A DNA stretch of 64,000 nucleotides from JANNBN01 sp031430595 (GTDB lineage Bacteria; Actinomycetota; Acidimicrobiia; Acidimicrobiales; JANYDT01): the NCBI GenBank assembly GCA_031430595.1, contig JANPBU010000035.1, forward strand, positions 124,001-188,000, written 5' to 3'. The first letter of the stretch is position 1. Every line of letters starts with the position of its first letter. Of the stretch, positions 28,071 to 36,739 are shown one piece after another. The translations under genes and the position numbers were made by a program. A model generated the notes under the pieces. It was not told the DNA's origin. It worked only from the letters and a program-made list of their open reading frames with translations, and did not search any database.

Positions 28071-28856
28071 TTACGGGTTCGGTCGGAGGCGGAGGCCAGA
28101 CATTCCGCCGTCAACGGCAAGAATTGAACCGGTGGTCGAACCGGCCAGCGGGCTTGCGAGATAGCAAACAGCGGCCGCGACCTCGTCGGCGGTTACGAGG
28201 CGACCCATTGGCTGTCGGGCTGCAAGGGCTTCGCGTTCCACCCCAGGGTCGTCGGCTTTGGCGAGTAGCCGACTAATCCACGGGGTATCTGCGGTGCCAG
28301 GGGCCACGGCATTGACGCGGATTCCATCGTGGACGTGGTCGGCTGCCATCGCCAACGTGAGTGCATGGACGGCACCCTTTGTTGCGCTGTAGAGAGCCCG
28401 TTGCGGGATGCCAGCCCACCCAGCGATTGAACCGGTATTGACGACTGAGGCATTGCCTGAGCGCTTCAGATGAGGGAGTGCAGCCCGGGTGACCCGGACA
28501 ATTCCAAACACATTCACATCGAACACTTTGGACCATTCGGTGTCGTCGTTGTCCGCCACCGAGCCCTGCGCACCGATGCCCGCGTTGTTGATGACAATAT
28601 CGAGTTGGCCAAACCGAGCGATGACGGCTTCGATGGCTTCCTTCACTGACCCGTCGTCGCAAATGTCGCATCGAATTCCCATGAGCACCGGCTGGTCGAC
28701 TGGCGTGAGATCTAGTGCGGTGAGGTCCAGTGCGGTGAGGTCGAAGGCGACAACATTTGCTCCTCCGGCCGCGAGCATGTTGGCAGTCGCCAAGCCAATA
28801 CCGGAAGCGCCACCGGTAACAACGGCAGTGAGCCCAGAAAATGGTGAGCCGGTCAT
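28071..28856 (-). CDS. SDR dehydrogenase, probably 2-keto-3-deoxy-L-fuconate dehydrogenase
   Basis: A 261-residue classical short-chain dehydrogenase. It has TGGASGIG near residue 15, NNAG near 97, a catalytic Ser, and YSATK near 165. In the oxidative fucose route such an SDR oxidises the C4 hydroxyl of 2-keto-3-deoxy-L-fuconate with NAD. The assignment rests on its place directly after L-fuconate dehydratase (ATGA overlap). Oddity: residues near 40-52 repeat (LTALDLTALDLT) because a 15-bp unit is duplicated at about 28712-28743. Confidence 0.82.
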   Translation of the reverse strand: MTGSPFSGLTAVVTGGASGIGLATANMLAAGGANVVAFDLTALDLTALDLTPVDQPVLMGIRCDICDDGSVKEAIEAVIARFGQLDIVINNAGIGAQGSVADNDDTEWSKVFDVNVFGIVRVTRAALPHLKRSGNASVVNTGSIAGWAGIPQRALYSATKGAVHALTLAMAADHVHDGIRVNAVAPGTADTPWISRLLAKADDPGVEREALAARQPMGRLVTADEVAAAVCYLASPLAGSTTGSILAVDGGMSGLRLRPNP

Positions 28857-30163
28857 GAGGTCTCCGTGGTGCGGTAAGGAAATCGGAACTGTTCGACGGA
28901 CGCCGGATACATTTCGGAGCTGAACCCGGGGCGATGCGGGGCAACGTAACTGCCGTTACTCACGATCGCCGGGTCGGTGAAATGCTCGTGGAGGTGGTCA
29001 ACCCATTCGATCATGCGACCTTCCTGCGACATCGATACAGCGACATAGTCAAAGAACGCCAGGTGCCTGACCATCTCGCAGAGCCCTACCCCACCCGCGT
29101 GCGGACACACACGCACCCCGAACTTGGCGGCCAGAGCGAGGATTGCGATGTTCTCGTTGATCCCGGCGACGCGAACAGCATCGATCTGCACGACCTGAGC
29201 ACCGCCAAGCTGCAACAGCTGCTTAAACATCACCCGGTTGTGGCATTGTTCGCCCGTCGCAACGGGAATCGGGCTGACCCCGCGAGCGATCGCCGCATGG
29301 GCAACGAAGTCATCGGGGCTGGTGGGCTCTTCTATCCAGGCCAAATCGAATTCGGCGAGTGCGTTCACCCAGTCGATCGCTGTCGCAACGTCCCATCGCT
29401 GGTTCGCGTCGATCGCCAAGGCGATATTGGGCCCTACGGCATTACGGGCCAGCGCTAGACGACGACGGTCGTCGTTGAGGTTGCCGCCGACTTTCAGCTT
29501 GATCAATGCAAAGCCATCGACGACTGCTTGCTTGCTCAGGGTGACCAGTTGCTCGTCGGTATAACCCAGCCACCCGGGCGTGGTGGTGTAGGCCCGGTAA
29601 CCGTCGGTCTCGAGTTCCAAGATGCGATCAGTTTTGCCCGATTCGGCTGCCTCGAACATGGCAAGCGCTTCTGCTGGTGTTAAGGCGTCAGTCAGGTAAC
29701 GAAAATCGATGCAGTCCACCAATTGTGTAGGCGTCATTGCGCTAAGAAATTTCCACATCGGAAGTCCGGCACGCCGGGCGAGGAGATCCCATCCGGCGTT
29801 GACCACCGCACCGATGGCCATGTGGATGACACCCTTTTCGGGGCCGAGCCATCGAAAGTGACTGTCATTCAACAGGGTTCGCGAGAGCAGGCCAGGGTCT
29901 GCGGCGAGTTCTTCGATGGCCATACCAACGACGAGCGGCGCCAAAGCTTCGATGGCAGCACACTGCACGTCGTTTCCGCGCCCGATCGTGAACACCAGCG
30001 CAGTACCGGTCGAACCGTCACTGCAATGCAATGTCAGATAGGCCGCCGAGTAGTCGGGGTTGAGGTTCATTGCATCAGACCCGTGCTGCTCGAGCGACGT
30101 GGGAAACCGCACGTCGTTAACCTCGAGCCATTCGATGACATTTACCGTCGAGGGCGCTTTCAT
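28853..30163 (-). CDS. L-fuconate dehydratase (enolase superfamily)
   Basis: 436 residues, the usual length for L-fuconate dehydratase, which removes water from L-fuconate to give 2-keto-3-deoxy-L-fuconate. Hallmarks: the capping-domain start SLEQHGSDAMNLNPDYSAAY, the substrate-loop YTTTPGWLGYTDEQL, the KxK base LIKLKVGG, metal ligands in IDANQRW, IEEPTSPDD and GEQCHNR, and the catalytic His in VCPHAGGVGL. ATGA overlaps link it to genes on both sides, indicating translational coupling in the operon. Confidence 0.92.
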   Translation of the reverse strand: MKAPSTVNVIEWLEVNDVRFPTSLEQHGSDAMNLNPDYSAAYLTLHCSDGSTGTALVFTIGRGNDVQCAAIEALAPLVVGMAIEELAADPGLLSRTLLNDSHFRWLGPEKGVIHMAIGAVVNAGWDLLARRAGLPMWKFLSAMTPTQLVDCIDFRYLTDALTPAEALAMFEAAESGKTDRILELETDGYRAYTTTPGWLGYTDEQLVTLSKQAVVDGFALIKLKVGGNLNDDRRRLALARNAVGPNIALAIDANQRWDVATAIDWVNALAEFDLAWIEEPTSPDDFVAHAAIARGVSPIPVATGEQCHNRVMFKQLLQLGGAQVVQIDAVRVAGINENIAILALAAKFGVRVCPHAGGVGLCEMVRHLAFFDYVAVSMSQEGRMIEWVDHLHEHFTDPAIVSNGSYVAPHRPGFSSEMYPASVEQFRFPYRTTETS

Positions 30164-31008
30164 GCTGCACCAATCGTCTGCTCTTGTTCGCCGAGACCGG
30201 CAATACTCAGCCGTACCTTGTCGCCGGCTCTGAGGTACGGGTTGCCAGGTAACCCGAGCGCGACCCCGGCAGGTGTTCCGGTATTGATGATGTCGCCTGG
30301 TTCAAGGACCATGAATTGGCTGATGTACCAAACAAGGTAATTGACACCAAAGATCATGTCTGCGGTGTTGGATGACTGACGCAATTCGCCGTTGACCCAC
30401 AATCTCATTTCGAGGTTCTGTGGGTCGACCGCAGACGCTGGCACCAGGAACGGTCCGAGCGGGTTGAACGTGTCACACGACTTGCCCTTTACCCATTGAC
30501 CTCCGCGTTCGAGTTGAAATGCACGTTCGCTTACGTCATGCGAAATCGCGTAACCAGCGATGTGTGCCGGTGCATCGTCGGGCGAATCGAGGTAATGCGC
30601 TGTCGCGCCGATGACGACGGCGAGTTCGACTTCCCAATCGGTTTTTGTAGAGGTTCGAGGTATGAGCACGGCGTCGTTCGGACCGATCACACATCGAGTC
30701 GCCTTCATGAACAAAATCGGCTCGGCGGGGATCTCGGCGCCGGTCTCAACGGCATGGCGCCGGTAGTTCAGACCGATACACATCAACATGCCCGGCCGAG
30801 CTACAGGGCTACCTAACCTCTCGCCCGAAATGGAAACAACAGGAAGCTGGTTCGCCGAGAGGGCAGACCGAGCGCGATCGATACCGCCCGCTGCTAGGAA
30901 CGAGCCATCAATATTGTCAGTTATCCCGCCAAGATCGTAGGCAGTTCCGTCATCGGTGATGGCAACGGGGCGTTCAAATCCGGGTTGTCCGATTCGGGCA
31001 ATTTTCAT
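30160..31008 (-). CDS. Fumarylacetoacetate hydrolase-family protein, probable diketo-deoxy-fuconate hydrolase
   Basis: 282 residues of the FAH family. Motifs: MCIGLNYRRHAVETG, EPILFMKATRCVIGPND, the metal ligands in DWEVELAVVIG, YAISHDVSERAFQ, and GDIINTGTPAGVALG near the end. In this pathway such an enzyme cleaves 2,4-diketo-3-deoxy-L-fuconate to pyruvate and L-lactate. That role is inferred from the neighbouring fuconate dehydratase and SDR. It is joined by ATGA to the GntR gene upstream and to the dehydratase downstream. Confidence 0.88.
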   Translation of the reverse strand: MKIARIGQPGFERPVAITDDGTAYDLGGITDNIDGSFLAAGGIDRARSALSANQLPVVSISGERLGSPVARPGMLMCIGLNYRRHAVETGAEIPAEPILFMKATRCVIGPNDAVLIPRTSTKTDWEVELAVVIGATAHYLDSPDDAPAHIAGYAISHDVSERAFQLERGGQWVKGKSCDTFNPLGPFLVPASAVDPQNLEMRLWVNGELRQSSNTADMIFGVNYLVWYISQFMVLEPGDIINTGTPAGVALGLPGNPYLRAGDKVRLSIAGLGEQEQTIGAA

Positions 31009-31775
31009 GAGTGATCCGTACGCATAGCGTTGCGTCCTGTTGTTTGAGGTTTAATGAAATTTCCTGCGGCGTTGAAGTCGGGTAACAAACGAGCGAGCGA
31101 GGCTTCGAGGTGCGCACGCATCGCGGCTTCAGCCGCATCCGGGTCACCAGCGACTAGCGCAGCGCCGATCTTTTGATGCTCTTCGATGGTGCTGACCCCC
31201 ACCTGTTGGCGGTAGTTCAACCGAAAAAGGTGGAGATGAATATGTAGGCCTTCGTACACCTCGACGACGCGCTGGTTGTTGGCAGCCTTTGCCACCAGTC
31301 GATGGAATCGCTCGTCGTGTGCTGTGAAGCCTCGGTACTCGCCGTACTCCCTACTGAGCGGAGCATCGGTTGTGCCATCAAGTTCTGCCACCAAGGAAGC
31401 ACGCCCCTCAGGGCTAAGTGACCGGGCCGCCTTTGCCGCCGCCCACGGTTCGATCAGCATGCGTAACTCGAACAGTTCGATTGCTTCGATCCGATTCAGC
31501 AGTTTTGTGGACGTGTACCCCTTCATGGGTTCCTTGATGACGAGGTGCTCTGCTTCCAGGCGGGCAAGCGCTTCACGAACCGGGCTAGGTGACACCGCCA
31601 ACTCTTTAGCCAGCCGTCCAATGTTGACGCGTTCGCCAGGCGCAATGACGTGGTCCATAAGGCTCGATTTGATCGCCTCGTAGACGTCATCAACGAGCAC
31701 GGTTCGCTCAAGCTTGGCGTGGGCGAATCGATGGCTGAGATCAGGTTCTTCAACGTTCAATTTGGGGCCTCTCAT
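31005..31775 (-). CDS. GntR-family (FCD) transcriptional regulator
   Basis: About 256 residues. A GntR winged helix (VYEAIKSSLMDHVIAPGERV, then LAKELAVSPSPVREALARLE) is followed by an all-helical FCD ligand domain with ELFELRMLIEPWAA and HDERFHRLVAKAANN. It probably senses a pathway acid sugar and controls the operon through the palindrome at 39078-39103. I chose ATG 31775; the longer upstream frame lies over the aldo/keto reductase gene and is not protein-like. It sits in the middle of the operon, so it is autoregulated if it binds the operon operator. Confidence 0.88.
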   Translation of the reverse strand: MRGPKLNVEEPDLSHRFAHAKLERTVLVDDVYEAIKSSLMDHVIAPGERVNIGRLAKELAVSPSPVREALARLEAEHLVIKEPMKGYTSTKLLNRIEAIELFELRMLIEPWAAAKAARSLSPEGRASLVAELDGTTDAPLSREYGEYRGFTAHDERFHRLVAKAANNQRVVEVYEGLHIHLHLFRLNYRQQVGVSTIEEHQKIGAALVAGDPDAAEAAMRAHLEASLARLLPDFNAAGNFIKPQTTGRNAMRTDHS

Positions 31776-32799
31776 GAGCGGGCAAATCGGCAACGGGCCT
31801 GTCGTGAAGATAGCTCCGGGTGGTGGACAGTCTGACCGTTGCAAGCAACCCGGCCGCCACGAGCGAGTCCCAAAGTTCTGGAGGAACTTCGGTGTCGAAG
31901 AGCAAGCAATTCTGGCGCACTTGGTTCGCCGTATTAGCCCCAAAAGCGGTGCTGACAACCGCCGGGTGCGACCGGCCGAATTGGAGAGCCGCTGCTGGAA
32001 GCGACGTTCCGAAGCGTTCACAGATGGTCGCGATTGCGCTGGCTCGGGCGATCAGGTTTGCGGGCGCTTGCTCATAGTCATACGGCATTCCCGACTGTGG
32101 ATGTTGCGTAGCAAGCAACCCCGAATTAAACACACCAACGTTCAGCACGGCAACGCCTCGCTCTACACACGACGGCAACACGTCGTGGAATGCACTCTGA
32201 TCGAGCAGCGTGTAGCGGCCCGCAAGCATGACGATGTCGACGTCGGTTTCGCGCACGAACCTGTCCAACATCGCGCTCTGGTTCATGCCAACGCCGATCG
32301 CCCGAACCATCCCTTGGGCGCGCATCTCGGCTAGGGCTGGGAACGCTGACCCGACCGCCTCAGCCCAATGATCGTCAGGATCGTGAAGGTAGAGAATGTC
32401 GATGCGGTCGAGGCCGAGTCGCTCAAGACTCTCATCAACAGATCGACGAACCCCGTCAGCGGAAAAGTCCCACAATCGGCGGTGCGTTGCCGGCACAACG
32501 AAGTGAGGGTCCAAACCGTTCGGCTCATCGATGGGAACGAGCAAGCGACCAACTTTTGTCGAGACCACGTAGTCTTCCCGTCGGCGCCCAGCCAGCACCT
32601 TGCCCATGCGGCGTTCAGCCAGCCCGAGCCCGTAATGGGGGGCAGTATCGAACGATCTGATTCCCGCAACCCATGCCGCTTCAACAGCCGCTTCGGCGTC
32701 TTCATCGGTGATGGGGGTATACAGATTTCCGAGGGCAGCCCCGCCGAGAGTGAGTTCGGTGAGGTTGACCCCGGTGGATCGAACAGGGTTGGTCTTCAT
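31750..32799 (-). CDS. Aldo/keto reductase, probable L-fucose (D-threo-aldose) 1-dehydrogenase
   Basis: 349-residue TIM-barrel oxidoreductase. Catalytic tetrad context is visible: SFDTAPHYGLGLAERRMG (Asp, Tyr), VVSTKVGRLL (Lys) and ILYLHDPDDHW (His). This subgroup oxidises L-fucose and related aldoses at C1 to the lactone with NAD(P). Together with the neighbouring lactonase and fuconate dehydratase it gives steps one to three. Joined by ATGA to the lactonase gene; its end overlaps the GntR start by 26 bp. Confidence 0.87.
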   Translation of the reverse strand: MKTNPVRSTGVNLTELTLGGAALGNLYTPITDEDAEAAVEAAWVAGIRSFDTAPHYGLGLAERRMGKVLAGRRREDYVVSTKVGRLLVPIDEPNGLDPHFVVPATHRRLWDFSADGVRRSVDESLERLGLDRIDILYLHDPDDHWAEAVGSAFPALAEMRAQGMVRAIGVGMNQSAMLDRFVRETDVDIVMLAGRYTLLDQSAFHDVLPSCVERGVAVLNVGVFNSGLLATQHPQSGMPYDYEQAPANLIARASAIATICERFGTSLPAAALQFGRSHPAVVSTAFGANTANQVRQNCLLFDTEVPPELWDSLVAAGLLATVRLSTTRSYLHDRPVADLPAHERPQIER

Positions 32800-33689
32800 C
32801 GCGCCCCGAGCCCGTAAACGCGACGTGCGGTGCCACCGAAGATCGCGTCGCGGTCGGCTGAGGACGTTTCAGCAAGCAGTTCCTCTGCCGTCGCGACCCA
32901 ATACTGATAATCACTAGCTAATAGGCACACCGGCCAGTCAGAGCCAAACATCAACCGATTCGGTCCGAAGGTTTGCAATGCAAGTTCAACGGCTGGGCGC
33001 AAGTCGTCGAGCGTCCACGTCTTCCAAGATGCCTCGGTCACGAGACCTGACAACTTCGCCGAAACGTTGTCGTAGTCGGCGACGGCGCGCATCGTGGTTT
33101 CCCAGTGGCTGAGGTCTGCACCTTTAGTGAGCGTCGGCTTTCCTAAGTGGTCGAGTACAAACTGCAACGAGGGAAAATCGCGCACCACGCGAACAGCGGC
33201 ATCCCAATGTGGCCGGGTGATCAGCAGGTCGAACACCAGCCCAGCATCAGACACCATGCCAAGGTTGCGCCGCACCGACGGTCGATCAAGAAAAGTAGGA
33301 TCGACCTCGCCCTGCACCCCGAAACGCAGACCGACGAGGTGGCTGCCACCGGGTCGATTGCGATACGACGCAATCGTCGCATCGATTGCCTGACCGGAGG
33401 TCGCTTCGAGCGCCGGATGTTCCAGGTCGGCCCATCCGACCACCCCTGCGATCAGGTGCTCTTGCGCTGCGAGATCGAGAAAATGCTGGGTCTCGCTGAC
33501 ATTTGCGACCGTCTGTACGAGCACCGTCTGGGCAATTCCGGCTTTCGTTGTTTCCTGTTTGAGTTCAACGATGCCGAAGTCGCCACTAATCGCGCCCATC
33601 GTTTCGTCGATCCAAGTTTGAGGGAAGCGCTTCTGTTCGAAGACGTGGTGATGGGCGTCAACGCGACCAAACCGCGGCGAATCAGTCAT
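32796..33689 (-). CDS. Amidohydrolase-family lactonase, probable L-fuconolactonase
   Basis: About 297 residues of the amidohydrolase-2 family. It opens with the metal motif RVDAHHHVFEQKRF, continues with GWADLEHPA, HLVGLRFGVQGE, FVLDHLGKPTL, NVSAKLSGLVTE, and ends near LMFGSDWPVCLLASDY. In the pathway it hydrolyses L-fuconolactone to L-fuconate. ATG 33689 is the family-like start; the longer frame overlaps the mutarotase gene. Its start overlaps that gene by 8 bp. Confidence 0.88.
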   Translation of the reverse strand: MTDSPRFGRVDAHHHVFEQKRFPQTWIDETMGAISGDFGIVELKQETTKAGIAQTVLVQTVANVSETQHFLDLAAQEHLIAGVVGWADLEHPALEATSGQAIDATIASYRNRPGGSHLVGLRFGVQGEVDPTFLDRPSVRRNLGMVSDAGLVFDLLITRPHWDAAVRVVRDFPSLQFVLDHLGKPTLTKGADLSHWETTMRAVADYDNVSAKLSGLVTEASWKTWTLDDLRPAVELALQTFGPNRLMFGSDWPVCLLASDYQYWVATAEELLAETSSADRDAIFGGTARRVYGLGAR

Positions 33690-34023
33690 AGTGCCAGACT
33701 TCGCGTGCCGTCGCCCACTGCTCACCATCGGGTGTGCCGTCGAGTCGTTCTTGGCACGGATCGGTAAGCTCCCACCATCGCCGGGTGACCGGGTCAGTTG
33801 CCATGGTTGCCATGTCGGCACCATGGTCATCACCTAAGTACTCGTAGTAACCAATCAGCAAATCGTTTTGGAGGAAAATCGAGTAATTGGTGATGTGTGC
33901 AGCGCTGATCGCGGCGGTGACCTCGGGCCACACCTCGGCGTGAAGTTTGAGGTATTCCTCGCGGTGCTCGGGACGGAGCCTGACGACGGTCGCGAAGCGC
34001 TGGGGGCGTGACGTGCTCGGCAT
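33682..34023 (-). CDS. L-rhamnose/L-fucose mutarotase (RhaM-type)
   Basis: 113 residues of the RhaM ferredoxin-like family, which interconverts alpha and beta anomers of 6-deoxyhexoses. Hallmarks: FATVVRLRPEHREEYLKLHA, the catalytic His in LHAEVWPEV, ITNYSIFLQNDLLIGYYEY and the terminal RRWWELTDPCQERLDG. It supplies the right anomer to the dehydrogenase. ATG 34023 lies 4 bp after the permease stop. Confidence 0.9.
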   Translation of the reverse strand: MPSTSRPQRFATVVRLRPEHREEYLKLHAEVWPEVTAAISAAHITNYSIFLQNDLLIGYYEYLGDDHGADMATMATDPVTRRWWELTDPCQERLDGTPDGEQWATAREVWHYD

Positions 34024-34027
34024 GTTG

Positions 34028-35053
34028 CTATTCCTGTTCCCCGCTTGAGACACGCGAAAGGGCGAGTGCGAGGAGAATAATCGCCCCGTACACAGCGTCA
34101 ATCCAGGCAGCCTTAACTTGCTCGAGCACCAGCAGGTTGCGGATCACGCCGAGCATCAACACCCCGGTCAACGCACCGAATAGTGTGCCCCGGCCGCCCT
34201 TCAGGCTGATCCCACCAATGACGGTCGCTGCCATCACGGTAAAGATGAGATCCTTGCCGTGGTTGGCGGGAACGCCGCCGAAACGGCCCACTTCGCTGAG
34301 GCCCGCGATTGCGGCGACGAGGCCGGCGAACATGAACAGCAGCGCGTTCACACGGTCAACCTTGATACCCGCAGTTCGTGCCGCCTCAGGGTTTCCACCA
34401 ATTGCGTACACCGATCGGCCAAGTTTGTGGTTTCGCATAAACAGCCCGAAGGCGAGATACATGACGCCCGCGACCCAAACGACGAGGGGCATACCAAGGG
34501 GACGGGATTCGCCGATGTACGTGAAGGTTCTGGGTACGCCGTTGATGGTTTGGCCGTTACTCATACCTACCGTGATGCCGCGTAACAAGATAAGCATACC
34601 TAGGGTCACCACGAAAGCGTTTAGCCGAAGTTTCACAATGAACACGGCGTTGATCGCGCCGATCACCAGCCCAAGCAGAAGCGCGGCAACGAAGCCGAGC
34701 CAGGCAGGCCATTCAAGCCCCGATCCACCGGCGGCCGCAGGCATGACCAGCCACGCCCCAGTCATTGCGGTGAGCCCGAACGTCGACTCCAACGAAAGAT
34801 CAAATTTTCCGGCTAACACGATGAGCGCCTCTGCTAGAACGAGCATCGCAAGCACACCGGATTGTTGAAGCACGTTGACCAGATTGTTCTTCGTGAAAAA
34901 GAAGTCATTGATGGTTGCGCCGATCGCAACAGTGGCCAACAACGCCGGCAAAAGCGCAGCCTCTCGCACGAACCTTGACCGTTTTGAAGCCGACTTTTTC
35001 TTGATGGTCGACGTTTCTGCTGTCGTCAAAACAGGAACGATCTCACTGGTCAT
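34028..35053 (-). CDS. Sugar ABC transporter permease (RbsC-like)
   Basis: About 341 residues with eight to ten hydrophobic segments. It shows the family signature ALIVLAGKFDLSLESTFGLT and the EAA-like loop RTAGIKVDRVNALLFMFAGL, then ILRGGRG-type KGGRGTLFGALTG. It forms the inner-membrane channel with the ATPase gene just upstream, whose stop overlaps this start by 11 bp. The substrate is inferred to be L-fucose or another 6-deoxy sugar from the operon. Confidence 0.9.
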   Translation of the reverse strand: MTSEIVPVLTTAETSTIKKKSASKRSRFVREAALLPALLATVAIGATINDFFFTKNNLVNVLQQSGVLAMLVLAEALIVLAGKFDLSLESTFGLTAMTGAWLVMPAAAGGSGLEWPAWLGFVAALLLGLVIGAINAVFIVKLRLNAFVVTLGMLILLRGITVGMSNGQTINGVPRTFTYIGESRPLGMPLVVWVAGVMYLAFGLFMRNHKLGRSVYAIGGNPEAARTAGIKVDRVNALLFMFAGLVAAIAGLSEVGRFGGVPANHGKDLIFTVMAATVIGGISLKGGRGTLFGALTGVLMLGVIRNLLVLEQVKAAWIDAVYGAIILLALALSRVSSGEQE

Positions 35054-36641
35054 GGTCAACACCCTCCATTATCGAAATGAGGTCGGCGTCTCGCCAACCG
35101 GCTGGAATTTCGCCACGCGACTGGCCTCGAAACATCACCAGCACGCGATCGCATGCCCGCAGATCATCGAGGTCGTCAGACACGACGATTACCGCAGCAC
35201 CTGCTTGCGCTTTGGCCTCGATGACATCAAACAGGGCGTCTTTGGATCGAACGTCGACCCCGGCGGTGGGCTGAACCAGCACGAGCAGTTCCGGATTCGT
35301 GCCGAGCGCCCGGCCAAGCAGCACCTTCTGCTGGTTTCCACCACTCAGTGCCCCGACTTCGGTTTCTGCTGACGGTGTCACTATTCCGAGGTCATCAACC
35401 ATCTGGGTTCCGACGTCGCCCTGGCGGCGACGCGAGAGGAAACCGAAGCGTCCAAGACGACCGAGCGACGTGAGCGTCCCATTTTCGGCCACGCTCATGA
35501 TGTTGACCAGACCGAGCCGCTGCCGATCTTCAGGAACAAAGCCGACACCACTCTCGATCGCATCATTAACAAAACCCTTGCCGAGCGGCTTCCCGGACAA
35601 CGAAACCGACCCCTCGGTTGCTTGGGCCATGCCAACCAAGACGTGGGCAACCCCAAGTTTTCCCCCGCCCTCCAGGCCAGCAATGCCCACGATTTCGCCC
35701 GCTGCAACATCAAGGTCGAGCCCGGCGAAGCGCTCGTAGGCCGTATCAGAACCGAGCCCCCTGGCCACGAGCAGCGAAGGGTTCTGAGCGCTGCCATGTT
35801 CAGTATGAGCGTGAGATGCGCGACGCAGAGAAGCGCGCTGCGATCGTTGAAGATCTTCAGCGAGCGTTTCGCCTGCCATGTACTCAACCACTTTGTGGAT
35901 TGGCGTTGCGGCAACCTCGGCGGTGACCACGTGACGACCGTCGCGCAGCACCGTGAGATCTTGGGCCACTTCGTAAATCTCGTCGATGTGATGGGAAATG
36001 TACAGAAACGTGACGCCAACCGCCTGCATCCGTGCGATGTGTCCGAACAAGATGTGAGAATCTTTGCGGTCGAGCTTTGCTGTTGGTTCGTCAAGGATGA
36101 CAAAACGAGTGCCGCTCGACAGGGCACGGGCAACTTCGACAAGCTGACGCGAACCAACCGGAAGATCATCGACCGATGACCGAGCGTCGACCGGTACGCC
36201 CCACTCATCGAGCAAATCCTGCGCCTGGACAAACAGCTTCTTCCAATTGATTCGACCCCCGGCCGCAACCGGATGGCGATTCAGGTACAGGTTCTCGGCA
36301 ACCGTAAGCGTCGATACGACCGTCGAGCGTTGATACAGGCATGCGACCCTTTCCTGCCACGCCATCACATCAGACTTCGCCGGGGCTGGCTCACCATCGA
36401 ACTTGACCTGACCGGAATCAGGCTGGTGAAGCCCGGTGATGATCGATACAGCAGTTGACTTGCCAGCACCGTTACGCCCGAGCAGTGCGTGCGAGCGGCC
36501 TGGGGTAACAGCGAACGACACGTCGAAGAGCACCTGGTTCGGCCCGAATGACATGTTGATATTCGACAACGCCACAACTGGGGTGAGGCCCCCGAGCGTC
36601 ACCGCTGCGGACTTAATGGAATCTTGGTCGGTCGCGATCAT
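35043..36641 (-). CDS. Sugar ABC transporter ATPase, two-domain (RbsA-like)
   Basis: 532 residues with two fused ABC domains. The first has an intact Walker A (GRNGAGKST, about residue 55), signature-like LPVGSRQLVEVARAL and Walker B FVILDEPTAKLD. The second has the degenerate loop GIAGLEGGGKLG, usual in this family, and LSGGNQQKVLLGRALG. It powers carbohydrate import of the CUT2 class. A 98-bp gap holding a hexamer repeat separates it from the binding-protein gene. Confidence 0.93.
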   Translation of the reverse strand: MIATDQDSIKSAAVTLGGLTPVVALSNINMSFGPNQVLFDVSFAVTPGRSHALLGRNGAGKSTAVSIITGLHQPDSGQVKFDGEPAPAKSDVMAWQERVACLYQRSTVVSTLTVAENLYLNRHPVAAGGRINWKKLFVQAQDLLDEWGVPVDARSSVDDLPVGSRQLVEVARALSSGTRFVILDEPTAKLDRKDSHILFGHIARMQAVGVTFLYISHHIDEIYEVAQDLTVLRDGRHVVTAEVAATPIHKVVEYMAGETLAEDLQRSQRASLRRASHAHTEHGSAQNPSLLVARGLGSDTAYERFAGLDLDVAAGEIVGIAGLEGGGKLGVAHVLVGMAQATEGSVSLSGKPLGKGFVNDAIESGVGFVPEDRQRLGLVNIMSVAENGTLTSLGRLGRFGFLSRRRQGDVGTQMVDDLGIVTPSAETEVGALSGGNQQKVLLGRALGTNPELLVLVQPTAGVDVRSKDALFDVIEAKAQAGAAVIVVSDDLDDLRACDRVLVMFRGQSRGEIPAGWRDADLISIMEGVDHDQ

Positions 36642-36677
36642 TTTTTCTTTCTCAATCTGGCCGGATGTTCGCTAGTG

Positions 36678-36707
36678 CCGATACCGATACCAATACCAAT
36701 ACCGATT
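36678..36707. repeat. Five tandem hexamers (CCGATA/CCAATA)
   Basis: Five head-to-tail 6-bp units lie in the 98-bp gap between the binding-protein and ATPase genes. Such short units vary in number by slippage. They might modulate spacing or RNA folding between an abundant binding protein and its less abundant ATPase; that is speculation. Confidence 0.7.
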
Positions 36708-36739
36708 ACAGGCACCAGCGAACGTTCCGTCGGCACGTA

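Noticed and set aside
32022..33860. Longer N-termini for the GntR regulator and the lactonase
   Set aside because: The extra parts lie over neighbouring genes in other frames and do not resemble protein; internal ATG codons match the families.
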